From NCBI GenBank assembly GCA_025331565.1, contig JAFREQ010000090.1, positions 2,082,501 to 2,146,500 on the forward strand: a stretch of 64,000 bases of DNA, in the 5' to 3' direction. How positions within the stretch are numbered: position 1 is the first letter of the stretch; the number at the start of each line of letters is the position of its first letter. Below are positions 22,177 to 34,160 of this stretch, in pieces. The translations under genes were made by a program, and so were the position numbers. Under the pieces are notes generated by a model. It searched no databases, had not been told where the DNA came from, and worked only from the letters and a program-made list of their open reading frames with translations. This stretch comes from Holacanthus passer (Eukaryota; Chordata; Actinopteri; Pomacanthidae).

Positions 22177-25100
22177 ATGAAGTTTGAGGATATCCTGGAA
22201 GAAATCAACGGTTTTGGGCCTTTCCAAATCGCCCTCATCTTCCTGCTGTGCATCCCTCGAACAATTCTGCCCCTTCACTTCCTACTGATGAACTTCATCG
22301 CCGGGGAGCCTCCTCACCGCTGTGACATCAGCGCCCTGGATGGTGCAGGACTCTTTGGAAATCTAACTCTGGAGCAGAGACTGACCGTCAGCGTCCCTGT
22401 ACGAGTAGATGGAAGCCCGAAATCCTGCGAGATGTTTGTGGAGCCTCAGTTCCGGCTCTTAGCTAACGGCTCCAACAGCGCTGGTCTCCCGACAGTTCAG
22501 TGTCAGAGTGGATGGGTTTATGATAACTCCACCTTCACTTCCACCCTGGCTACAGAGGTACAATATGTGAAATAACCTTTCCAGACTTGACACAGTCTAT
22601 TTGCATTTCAGCCAGGGCACAAATCTCTTATCATAGCATATATAACAAAATATGTTGTTAATGAAAATGCTGCAAGCAACATTACTTTCTCTCTTATCTG
22701 CCTTTTCAGTGGGACCTTGTCTGTGATAGAAAAAGTCTGGCAAAAACAACAAGCACAATCTTCTTTGTTGGAGTGATGATCGGGTCCTTAGTTTTTGGAT
22801 ACCTCTGCGATAAGTACGTCTCCAGCATTTTCGTGATGAAGTTAAATGATACACGTGATGAATAAAACTGAGATTAGGAATCTGAATTTTAAAAAAATGG
22901 AAAAGTTATTTTTGGTTATTATACTTTATCCCACTTGAAATGCTTTACAGGAGTCTTCACTTTAAAAGATTTTGTCACAAATGTCCGTCTTCATGCTTAT
23001 TTTACTGTCCTAAATGTACTTATCTTATTTCCAGGTATGGGAGGAAAAACACTCTTTTGGCCTCGTACATCATGTCAATCGTGTTCGGCATCTCCAGCGC
23101 ATTTGCAAATTCCTACATTCTGTTTGTAATACTGAGATTTCTCACTGGGTTCGGACTCACAGGAATCGTGATCAACACAGTTGTTCTCGGTAAGTTCACC
23201 ATATCAACTTAAAAAGCTGTTTTAAGGTTCAGACAAGGATTAAATGTAATAACGCGTTCAACCAAATTCCCTGTGAAATCAATACAAACCACAAAGAAAC
23301 TGCAAAACAAATATCTTGTTAAACAATATGCTTGAACTCACCTCGCAGGCATTGAGTGGGTGGACGCAGGTCACAGGTCGTTCATCAGCGCCATCAGCAG
23401 CCTGGCCTGGCCCGTGGGCAACATGCTGCTGGCTGCGATCGCCTTCCTGGTGAGGGACTGGCGGATATTGATGATGACTGTTACAGCCCCACTAGGATTT
23501 GCAGTTTTGACCTGGTGGTAAGTGAATTATTTTCCACAAAATAAACAATGGCAATGTACATTTCACCGTGTACAGCTCGTAAAGTTCAAGTGCTTCTACA
23601 AAAATAAATGTTTAATTTAAATCTGAACAAATTAGTTAGAGGCAGAAGATCTTTCAACAAAATCAAAAAGAGAGACATTATGGTTCACTTCATGAGAGAA
23701 TTTGAGACTTTGTGAAAAGGTGAAGTTTTAGAAGTTGGAAGATTTTTTTTTATGGGATTTCAATTATGTCCCAATTAATGTCTCCACTCATTGTTAATTA
23801 TTTTAAATATAATTGCAGGTGGATTCCTGAATCAGCTCGATGGCTTTTAGCCAACGGCAGAGTGGAAGAAGCCCAGTATTACCTTGATAAATGTGCGAAA
23901 TTCAACAAAAGAGAAAAACTGTCATCCAAATTAAAACTGGAGGTAAATTTGAGCTCGTCCCTCATGACTTAACACTGAAATGGCTTTTATATAGGAACAT
24001 GAGAATTTCTTGATGGTAGACTTGAGAAAATGTGAATCTGTCCGTTAACATTGCTTCCCTCCGTACAGGCACTCTGCGACATGAAAAACATGGAAAAGCA
24101 GGACAAAAGCTACAGTTACCTTCATCTAATCAAGACCCCGAAGATGAGACGGTTAACTCTGCTGACTGGCTTTGTGTGGTGGGTATCTCCTCCAAAAACA
24201 AAATTGAAATGACCTCTGTTTCCAGTGTGAAAGAGTCAAAAGTAAGCTACAAAAACATGAAAAAGTAATGATTTGTGGTTCGTCGTGCTCTGCAGGTTCG
24301 GGGTGGCCTTAACGTATTATGGAATCAGCCTGAACATCTCTGGATTCGGCTTGAACATGTACCTCGCACACTTCATCTACGCCGCCATCGACATCCCCGC
24401 CAAGCTGACCATCTGCTGCCTTCTCAACATCACCGGACGGAGGAAGTGCCAAGTGGGAACGCTGTTACTGACAGGAATCTGCATCGCCACAAACATCTTC
24501 ATCCCAGAAGGTTATAATTGATATCAATGATATGATTTCTTTTATGTTTTCAAGAAACTCACAATTTTTATTCAAAGCTATTTTTTTTAAAGAATTATAA
24601 AGCATCATATGTTTGACTAAATGTGGTTCCAAACTCCTGGACCTGCATCAGGACGTGGATACTTCCTACCACAGCATGACGACACAAGTTAACTTAGGTT
24701 ATCATGGGGCAATTTGTGTGGTGTACAGGATACTGATTTTGAACTACAGTACGTAACTACACGAGGACGTCAAACTTTGAAAAGCCTCGTGCTTCTTGGC
24801 TGTTCTCATTTGACACGCACACCATAATATTAACAGACCGTTGCTCTGTAAGAGCGTGTGTATGCTCAATCTGACAGAAGCCAAATGGTTAGAAAGGTTC
24901 AAATGAATTAACATCTTTTGGTTCCAAGTTAGTTGAATGTTTACACACTTATCTTATCGCGCACACTGTACTCGTTGTTTGCAGGTCTGTGGCGTGTGCG
25001 CGCTGTTGTTGGCGTTCTCGGAAAAGGTCTGACAGAAGCCGCCTTCACAACCATCATCCTCTACACGACGGAGCTTTACCCCACAGTCGTCAGGTCACTG

Positions 25101-26354
25101 TCACACTGTCACATTCAGCTGTTTACGTTTCTCACCTCACTGGACTTTTAGGTCAAGTCAGTTAGTAAAATGTTTAATATCATTAGAAAAAATCTCAAAA
25201 CTGTGTAAACACAAGTTATGAAAAGGCACTGATTGATGATTTTTCTTTGACGTAACATTACTTTAGGGTTAGGTTTAAAAAAATTAGATCTGCTTTTTAT
25301 TTTAATGTCATTGGTAGAAAACAATCTTTTGTTGTGTTGTGAACGTCACTTCATCCATTAAGTTCATCAGTTCTTAGTAATGTTGCCATTTATTAAGTTA
25401 TTTCATACTTTATTTGTTCATTATTGGCCCAATTAAGATGATCCAATTCACTCCATCATCATATTTGTTCTGGGGTTTTTTGTGCTTCATTTCTCTCTGT
25501 CCTCAGGTGATGTTTTAGCAGATAAACTTAAGTCCAAAAAATATGTGTGTGAGTGCCAATTATTTCAGCTTGGAAATAAATGGGACACAAGTCGGAGAAT
25601 GATTTACCAGTAGCAGCAGCACATGGAGGACAAATTTATGAAATAAGTTCTTGTGCTTCACCCTTCGTCTCCCCAGACAAAATGGTGTGGGCTACACCAA
25701 CTTCACGAGTCGTCTGGGAGTGTCGGTGGCTCCACTCGTCCTGCTGCTGGAGGACGTGTGGACTCCTCTTCCCCAGATCATCATCTGCTCTGTGGTCGTC
25801 GCCTCCTGTCTGCTGTCTCTGCTGCTCCCAGAGACACTGAACACGAGGCTGCCGGAGACGATTGACGACATTGAAAAGCCAAGGTTGGAAAATGAATGCA
25901 TAAGTCACATTGTCTGAAATATGAAAATGTCTTTTGCACCACTGTAGAGACACCTGGTGGTGGTACTGAGAATTGCACTGAGATGCATTCACTCATCATT
26001 TACAACAAAATTATTAACACTATAACACTGTCACCCCACAGTCATCTTAGCATTTTCATTGGATTGGACATTTCAAAGTATCATTAAACAGCTGATGGCC
26101 ACAATAACATGCAGTCACACACAGTCCAATAACAAATAATAACTTACGTAACATTTAATGTTTGGTTGGAGTCAGAGATGTGTTGATTCCACTCCTGTTG
26201 AAAAGCCACAGTTTGAAGTGTCGTGTTGGACTGCATCACATCCTGAGGTCTACCTGTGGTGTTTCATTTCAGAGGAAGTGACGTCTCCTCTCACTCCGTG
26301 GAGTCTTCAGGTGTTTTCCTGGAACCAAAGAGCACGACAGACACGAAGCAGTGA
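22177..26354 (+). CDS. slc22a7: Organic anion transporter, SLC22A7 (OAT2)-like
   Basis: Twelve-helix major-facilitator carrier for organic anions at the plasma membrane, in mammals mainly liver and kidney. Exons: 22177-22557, 22710-22813, 23035-23189, 23349-23517, 23819-23942, 24069-24178, 24296-24510, 24985-25093, 25677-25883, 26273-26354. The sum is 1,656 nt, or 551 residues, the family's usual size. Exon lengths 104, 155, 169 and 215 are those usual for SLC22 genes. The protein begins MKFEDILEEINGFGPFQIAL, then a large glycosylated TM1-TM2 loop (several Asn-X-Ser/Thr), ATEWDLVCDRK, the loop motif DKYGRKN, PESARWLL after TM6, TTELYPTVVRQNG, and LPETLNTRLPETIDDIE after TM12. PLHFLL and the short N-terminus resemble SLC22A7 more than SLC22A6/8. 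The last junction (AAG|GTTGGA) is weak: reading through it gives an alternative end LENECISHIV with stop at 25915-25917. Confidence 0.92.
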
Positions 26355-27424
26355 CGAGAACAAGCAGGGCGGAAAAACATTCAGTCATTTACTGATCCAG
26401 CTTTGACTCTGGCACATACATGTGTGGTGTATTATACATTACACTTCCCTTTATTCCATTTCTTGTAATGCACCAATGAATAACTTGAATGAAGTAGTTC
26501 AACCTGATCATAAGAATAATGTAAAGTGCTATAATTTACTTCACAGCCGCACAATAACATCTGTTCCCTCTCTTGTTCAGAGCCATGTTCGCCCATAGAG
26601 AAAGTATTGAACAAGTCATTTCTATTGCTCTGATGCCTGTCGAATGTTATATGGCCCATAGGCTATAAAAAGAGTTGCTGAGTTCTCTTGAAGAAAAGTA
26701 TCGAATTTACATGTTTATTTAACAACGACCATTTTTTCCACACTTCCGACAAACATTTGTGGAGAAGCTAGTTTGACTAGTTAAACCTTGGAAACTGTCA
26801 AACCTGCTGCAGGACTCTGAAACCTTTTGCAAATTTAAACAGTGGAAGCTCTTTTTTTAGTGTTTGTGTAGTTTGTAAACATAAAGATACAATTTCATAT
26901 TGAGGATAATTTATTTATAAGGTGCAAACTGAATAAATTACATTGTTAATTGACAATTGGCTTTTTTTGGATTTAAATAAAAATATTTTTGTGTTTTTTT
27001 TTCCAGACACCACTAATTGCAATGTAATGGAATAATATGCTTATATGCATATAATACTAATATGTTGCATCATTGCATGGGTTCAGGCAGAGCACTGGTT
27101 CATTGATGCTTCACGATCAGTGGACGTTGCTGCTCAGCTGCGAGCCGAGCAGCTGCTGAACATCCATCATATACGTGATAGTGTAACCTGACGCTTCAGA
27201 CACTGCCGGTGTCCTCATGCCAATGCTGTTTGCTGCCAAGAGTCTCTGCACCTCCCCACCCAACCCTCTCCTCATGTGCCAAGCTTTTAGTATTGTTGAT
27301 TTAAGGATTTAATGTCCATGCATGTGTTTACTGGCGGGGATTAGTTCTCCCAGCAGGATCCTTGTTGCTGCTCACGAGACTGATGGACGTGTTTGCAAAT
27401 CTTTTTGAAAACTTTATGTCTCCT
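26355..27424. other. Intergenic stretch between slc22a7 and the minus-strand GPCR
   Basis: AT-rich sequence with no recognisable exon. The two genes converge here. Minus-strand AATAAA hexamers (TTTATT on +) near 26713 and 26909 and + strand AATAAA near 26978 are candidate poly(A) signals for the two genes, but none can be assigned with confidence. Confidence 0.5.
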
Positions 27425-28834
27425 TTACAGTCTCGTCTCCACAGTCTCAGCCACAGTTTCCACAGTGGGCCTCATGTTCTCTTTCTGACTTGCTTTTTGA
27501 CAGCAGGGCAGCGCCTGCAGCACCTCTTTGAACCCTTTGGTCATGAAGATGTAGAGGAAGGGGTCCACGAGTGGGCTCAGGTAGAGCAGCAGGTGAGACA
27601 CCAGCCCCAGGTACGTCACCGTCTCCTTAAAGGACAGAGCCTCCAAGAGGACGCTGAGGATGAAGGGGGCGTAGAGGAGGGTGTAGTTGGCCCAGATGGC
27701 ACCGAGCCCCCACACCGCCCTCCTCCTCTCAGGGGTCGAAGGGTTAGACCGGGAGCAGATCAGAGCCCTCCAGGAGTCCACGGCGAAGAAGAGGAGGAAG
27801 GGGAAAGGAGTGAGCAGAGACACGGCGAACCAGAGGTTGTACCGCAGCACGCCGAGGGCAAGGACGCCGAACGGAGCGGCCCACGCCACCAAGGCCACCG
27901 CAGGAGACCGCTTGACACTGCTGCAGCAGCCGAGACACTGCGGGTAGGCCACCAGGAGATGGCGCTCCTGAGCTATGAACAGCATGAGGGTGATGTTGGA
28001 GATGACACCAAAATAGAAGATGAAGTCTGTGGCGTTGGAGGAGAAGATGGTCCCACTCTCCGTGTCCTGGTCTACGCTGGGACGACCAAAGAAACTGATG
28101 ATGTCAGAGACCAGGAGGAACATGACGTGCATGGGAATCTTGTTCTCACCTGGACAGAGAACAGAGGAACAAAACATCAATACTGATCCTGGATCTATTT
28201 GTACATTGCTGAAAAATGTAAAATGTACTGCTGCTGACACTGTGCTGATTAATACTACTACGATTACTAGTACTACTGTGATACGAATCATATTATTACT
28301 ACTGATACTACTGATACTGTTAGTATTGCTGATACTGGGACTCCTATGACTTGATGCTATTACTGGTACAAATGACAACTGCTCTGATACCTGCTCAGTC
28401 TCTTTTGTATATTTTATATAATATATAATATGTATACACATATTATATATGTGTATTTCAAGTGTATTAAGTGATAAACAAACAAGACAATAAAAAAGGG
28501 AACAGTGGAAAAAAATATCTTCAAGCAAAGAGGAACTGGAATTGCAGTTTTGTTCTGAGGAGCTGCTGAGCCATTTTCAGGTGTCTGCAGGAGGTGATGG
28601 CAGGTTGTACATCGTTAATTGATCAGTTTACACATGAATGGACATCGATCAGAGCGAGTGCAAACCTTTGGACAGATTCTTGAGGGTGTAAATAGCCAGT
28701 GCGATGGCGGGCAGGCCGATGCCGAACGTCAACCAGCTGATGACCTTGGCCACCTGGACGGCGGTGGGCGTGGTGGAGTTGCCGGTGACGTTGAGGACGG
28801 GGACAGTTGTTGTCACTGTGTTGCTGTCAGCCAT
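27425..28834 (-). CDS. Orphan rhodopsin-like (class A) G-protein-coupled receptor, copy 1
   Basis: Two exons on the minus strand: 28834-28666 (start ATG to TM1) and 28149-27425 (TM2 to stop), 894 nt, 297 residues, phase 1 junction. The N-terminus has N-glycosylation sites (NVT, NST). TM1 is about residues 31-52 (WLTFGIGLPAIALAIYTL). TM3 ends in ERH in place of DRY. TM7 carries DPFLY in place of NPxxY. No cysteine stands at the top of TM3, and the TM4-TM5 loop is very short without a clear cysteine, so the usual class A disulfide seems absent. The intracellular tail has a CC pair that could be palmitoylated (LPCCQK). It resembles the GPCR at 53.4-54.6 kb in TM5 (LTPFPFLLFF) and TM6 (ERRRAVWG). 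The ligand is unknown; loose similarity to proton/nucleotide-type receptors is not enough for a name. Confidence 0.85.
28150..28665 (-). other. Intron of GPCR copy 1 with degenerate TAC/TGA trinucleotide repeat and AT palindrome
   Basis: About 28230-28340 is a degenerate array of ACTACTG/GATACT units. A short palindrome, ACACATA...TATGTGT, lies near 28434-28454. The minus frame stays open through most of this intron (up to 28528), which would let an unspliced message encode a long hydrophobic N-terminal extension. I regard it as intron because exon 1 supplies TM1 with matched phase. Confidence 0.6.
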
Positions 28835-31800
28835 AAGAGGCCACGCAGAGGCTATTTATGTGCTCAGCTGCTCAGATTAGCGTCGGGATCCTGGGACTGT
28901 GCCGCTCAGCTGATGTTGTGGATGAAGGCCACCTCAGTCTAGTTTCAGTCGAAGCAAAAGTGGAACAAAATAAGAACTGAACAGTTGTTTGTGTCTTAAT
29001 CAACTTTTTAACAAAGATTCGATCTCAGTTTTATGTCACCCATGAGAGCAGATGTGTCATGTCCGTCCAGACTGGACGTAAAGCCTCAGACTTTATCCCA
29101 ACACTTTCAGTCACCACAGTATGATTAAATACACACTTTCTGGTGGAGCTTTGAGGAGGCAACGCGTGTGGAACTGATGTGGAAGTGGAACATATCGAAC
29201 GTACGGATGGGAAGCAGAGGAGTGACTTATTCTGCAGGGGATGTTTCTATCCTGTGAAAATGGAAGATTTTGTCACTTTCACAATCAGTTTTCAGCCTCT
29301 TCGCGGCAGTGAAACATCAAAACCATCTGACGGACACACAGCCCCGATATATTATCACCTTACAAAGCTATCATGGAGATCATGCTATCGAGCAGCTGCC
29401 TACGTACACATGTGACACATTTGAAGTTATGTTTGTGTCCACCTGACTAATATAAGTCCAATATCCTCTCTCCTTTAAACTCTGGTCTGGTCTCCGCTGC
29501 TACCACATAGTAAGTTTGCCACAGTGAGAAAACAACAAGCTAAAAGAGGCTAAAAAGTGTTCTCGACAGGTGATTTCAGCACCACAACAAACTGATGTTC
29601 ATATCAAAAATACTTTTAGTTTTACATTTCCATATATGTTGAAGCCAGTTTCTCCATCTTTGTTTCTCTCACAATTCACACATTTGAAAAATAAAAATTC
29701 AGCTTAAACAGCTCAGGTTTTGTGGTCCCTCCTGTTTTAAGGGCCCCATTTCTTTTTAGTCCATTTTAAATTTCCAAAACACATTAATCAATTTGAACCA
29801 TTATCTTACCTGAGATAAGTCAACTTTCATCCATGAAAAACCCTTCAGTTGTTGCTCTAACTTGTTTTTTCAAGACTTAATGGCTGAAAAAGCTTGAAGT
29901 GTTTGGAGATTAGTGACAAATCCCGTGCAAATATCTCGGTTCCCACGTCCAGACTTAGAGACAATTTGTCTGAATATCAGCGGACATGTTTAAGTCCAGG
30001 TTTGTGTGTTTGCATCAGGTCAGTTGCTGCTGCTGCCTCCTTATCACCACCGAGCTCAGCTGGCTGCTTTGAATGAGGCCCGGATGTGCTGGATATTCTA
30101 CATGGATCATTTTGTGTGTTCATGATAATGCAGGGAGTGAATATTTGAATGAAAGACTGAGGTCAATGTGTTGCAACAGCCTTTATCTTAACTTTATTCT
30201 TGTGTGTTTGTGTGACTCCACACAAAAAGGGGCACGTCACCAATTTAACACATGCAAATCAGTTTACTTGCCATAAACAGCATCACTTAACCTGAGTTTC
30301 ATCAAGTTATAAAAAAATAACCCCGAAGATGTCATAGTGATGTCATCAGGGTTATCTCGCTGTTAACGGACTAGAGGTTGTAAAAAACAGGGAGCAAGGG
30401 TCTCAATAAAGACACTGCTGAGGAGCATGATGGATGGATTATGGACCTAGGACTCAGGAAGTCAGGAGCATTTTCAAAGAGCTATCTTTCTGTCTCCACA
30501 AGCTGTCTTTTTACAGATTGAAACTTAGCATCTTATGATACAGCCTATAAAGAAACCCTGTTGACTTTGTGACAGGAGTAATGTTGGGTTTTAAGTGTGT
30601 CTCCATTTCATACATGTTCATGCTGTTGCACCTGCAAAGTCAGTGAAGAAGAAGAAGACTGCAAACTAGCAAACAGGGACGTAAACAATTCACAATCTAA
30701 TTTTTATAAAATTCCAAGGCAACAAGAAGCAAACGCATTTGATGCATTTGTTAGTGCTCTAGGATTCACACAGTGAGAAACACTGAATGTAAACAGAACT
30801 TACAAGAAAAGATGATCTTTAAGTTTCATTTAAAGTGGAGCCACAGTGTCTGATCATGTGAAACAGTACACTCTCTCCCAGTTTTTAAAAAAATGAAAGT
30901 GACAGAAAAGACAACAGCTGGAAACTTTTCAAACTGCCTGTGCTACTGGGATGCCGGTTTGTAATCTGAAGTACTCTGTAATCTGAAGAATGTGATACTG
31001 GAGCGAGTGCTGTGACCCACTGGTCGAGCACTGACGGTGTCGGCTTCAGCGTTTGACAACCGAGTCACTGAACACGGTTTCCTGCGGCGGAACAGTCACT
31101 GAATAAAACAGACGAGGCCTCGGTCGACCGACGGGCTGAATTCATCGACCACAGACAATAAATAAACAGCTGTCAGTCTCGTTGACAGTGTCGCCCGGAC
31201 ATGTGAGCGTTTCATGGCCTCTGACACGCATGGAGCGTCCTCATATAGAGAGGAAGGAAAACATACAGTACATAGCAGACTATATACAGTCAGTGCAAAA
31301 TTACAAGCAGCAGTTCATCATCACGAGTGACAATTGGGATCACATGGAAAATCTAAAACCATCTGAATAATGAGATTAAAGATTAAGAAACATGTCAGTT
31401 ATAATTCTGAAATGAAAGAATTCTAACTTTACCTTGAAAGTCAAGGTTTTATTTCTTAGAACTAGTGAAGTGGAGCGGTGAGGGCTGGACTGACGACGAC
31501 ACGATTAGCGTCATGTCGGCTACAGTGACTTTACAGACTAGATGACAGATAACGTGTGTTATTAAGGTTGTTCCTGCCACCAGCTGGTTTGGATTCTAGT
31601 TTATTCAGGAAGATGAGACCAGACCATTTTTGGCCTTCTCTTTAAGGCAAGACTGGAAAGTATTTTAAAATATGAAATAATCAAAGAATATTGTCCAGAC
31701 TTTTCTGTTTTCGTTTCTGTCTCCTGCTTTGATCAGGAACAACACAGCCAGTGACTTCCTGATGTGTGATATTAAATGAAAACAATAGTTTAATATGTCT

Positions 31801-32406
31801 TTGTGATCCTGATGCACTGACTGTGGATAATGAACATAAATCAACCAACCCTGTAAATTTGCTCTGACAGGTCTCACACTAGGGCAGCTGAATCGTGAGG
31901 ACATCAGTGTCTCACCCTGTCAACCGTCCACGTCCTCTGACATGTAAAACCACATCAAACCTTCATCCTTCTGCTTCACAGTTCACTTGTTGAACTGTGG
32001 GAACGCCGAACCCCCCTCGGCTCTTTTCAGCGCGTCTTTACAGACGATCTGTTCAGGTCTTGCTACAGTTGACCTGTGACCAGCAGGACGCTGCGAGATA
32101 CTGTGAACGGAGCTATTGTTTCTGTGAAAAGGCTCAGGCGTGTTGCTTTGCATCATGGGAAAAACAGCAAGACATTATTGGCGGTGCAGTTTGCATAACC
32201 TGCTGACAGAATGAGTCCTGCAGATTCTGTGTCCTTCAATGTGTTTACGTTTGTCTTATATTTCTGATGTTGGTCAACGTTGTTTTTATATCGAGGGTCT
32301 ATTTTTATTATACTTAAAACTGATCAATGACGTAGTTTCTCGAAATGATCGTCTTTGACAGCACTATTGATAAAGTAGATGTATCTGCTGTTGAAGTGGC
32401 AGCCAT

Positions 32407-32497
32407 CTCGCTCACCTTCCCATGGCTGAGCGAGGAAGTGATGTGGCTGATGTGGTTCCTCGCTCACCTTCCCACGGCTGAGCGAGGAAGTGATGTG
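32407..32497. repeat. 39-bp tandem duplication carrying an 11-bp inverted repeat
   Basis: The segment 32407-32445 is repeated at 32459-32497 (period 52 bp) with one visible mismatch (ATGG against ACGG). Each copy contains CTCGCTCA...TGAGCGAG. In the second copy the stem extends to TTCCTCGCTCA (32456-32466) paired with TGAGCGAGGAA (32479-32489) around a 12-nt loop. Confidence 0.85.
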
Positions 32498-33188
32498 CTC
32501 AGCCGTGGTGAGCGGGTCTGAATGATGGTGGAAATGTCTCAACACGTAAAGAAGCATGTGATGAATCCTTCATGGTTTTCAGTGATGAATGTTTAGAAGA
32601 GTTTTAACCGCTCAGGATTTTAGAAACACTGATGTCGAGTTGTTAAAGAACAACTTTATTAAAGGTAATATATATTTATAGGTCACATTTTGGAAAACTA
32701 ATATTACTATTTCTTTCCACTCCATTCATGTATTAACCTTTTTTAAACTCATTATCCTCCCATATCCTTCCACTCAGCCTCCAATCAAAACCCCTTTGAG
32801 TTCTTGTGTCTGTTTATCTTTTCTTCTTATATAATTTTTTTCTTTACATAGCTTTATATAACACAACAACAAATAAATGCAACCAAATCTTTCTTTTCCA
32901 AACCTCTGAGCTTCATCCAGAGGACACGGTTTGCTCAGTTGTCCTCATGTGACATATTTGGAAGTTTGGTCACTTGATATCAGGTGGTTGTATATAGAGA
33001 AGGAGGTTGTATTTCAATCCCTGCAGCACCATGATGATGATATATAGAGGGGTAATAATAACTGAATGTAAACACATGGCTGCAGCTGGAAAGATGCCAA
33101 ACATATAGACAGGGAATTAAAAAAGAAGGGGGTTGATTACATGAAACATTATAAATGCATGATCCAGAATATGTTTTCTTCTCAACTT

Positions 33189-33189
<1 letters not shown>

Positions 33190-33247
<58 letters not shown>
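33190..33247. repeat. (CA)n microsatellite in the 5' flank of choline-transporter-like copy A
   Basis: About 57 bp of pure CA, ending about 170 bp before the ATG at 33417. It may lie in the promoter or the 5'UTR. It is the longest pure dinucleotide run in the window. Confidence 0.95.
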
Positions 33248-33250
<3 letters not shown>

Positions 33251-33416
33251 CTGTGTGACCTGGCTGTGTCACCTTGCTGCAGTACCGCGCGCCGCCGCTG
33301 GGCTCCGGAGCTTCTCCTCCCGCCGCCTCGTGCAGCCGCAGCCGCAGCAGCGGGGAGGGACATGCTGTCTCATCCGGGCAGCTCCGTCCTCCAGTCCTGC
33401 AGCCCGCCGCTCCATC

Positions 33417-34123
33417 ATGGCTCTCAACGTCCCCGGCGTGGCCGTGATGCTGCTCTTCTACCTGCTGGTCCTCGGCATCGGCATCTGGGCGTCGATCAAG
33501 TCCAGGAAGGAGGCGAAGAAAGGCCACGGGGACCAGACGGAGATGGCGCTGCTGGGGAACCGGGGCATCAACCTGGTGGTCGGCATCTTCACCATGACAG
33601 GCGAGTATCTGCAGGCAACATGGAGGCAGCTGCACCTGGTCCATCACCTGCCGCTCGCTCTGCACACAGCGTTTGGCATTGAGTCGATTTTTCCTGCAGA
33701 GCCTTCAGGGTTTTTTTTTTAATGGGATAAAGGAAAATGTGCATTTGCTTCTAATGGAGGGACAATGAATTCACGCATGTGCTACTAGAGATTATACATT
33801 ATTTAAAATGGGCAAGATTAATAATAATACTGTAACAAAAGATGTGCAGCTTGAAACTGTCAAACAGGACAAAAGATGAATGTGGTTCAGATAAAATATA
33901 GCAGGAAAAGGGTCAGTGAGTGTTTCTGAAGCTGTCCACTTTTTCATGTTTTATAATAATCACTTGCTTCATGGATGCTTTCAAGTAATTGGTCATTAAA
34001 TTTACAGTAAATTCCTATTTAAATTTAATACAGTGGGAGCACAGACAGGCTGGTTATCAGGTTACAGGCATGTGCAGCCGATAACCTTCCTGCTACTGTC
34101 CTCTGCTTGGATGTCAATCTGTC

Positions 34124-34160
<37 letters not shown>

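Larger units (their letters stand above)
28835..33416. other. Divergent intergenic region between GPCR copy 1 and choline-transporter-like copy A
   Basis: No exon recognised in about 4.6 kb. It contains the 5' flanks of two divergently transcribed genes, a hairpin-bearing duplication at 32407-32497 and a long CA microsatellite. Just before the transporter start (about 33280-33416) the DNA turns CpG-rich, as expected for a promoter and 5'UTR. Confidence 0.55.

Noticed and set aside
25894..25917. Stop after LENECISHIV as the main end of the SLC22A7-like protein
   Set aside because: Splicing to 26273 keeps the total phase and gives a Ser/Thr-rich tail of family-like length. Kept as an alternative end rather than the main call.
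27362..28186. A 274-codon open frame on the + strand
   Set aside because: It is antisense to the GPCR copy 1 exon 2 and has highly charged, low-complexity translation. The minus strand encodes a clear seven-helix protein.
28851..28859. ATAAATA (minus strand) as a TATA box for GPCR copy 1
   Set aside because: It lies only about 20 bp before the ATG, which would put the transcription start at or after the start codon. Probably 5'UTR sequence.
33117..33722. Long open frames on both strands over the CA repeat and copy A exon 1
   Set aside because: They are built from dinucleotide-repeat translation (Cys-Val or His-Thr runs) and the shadow of exon 1. The real start is the ATG at 33417.
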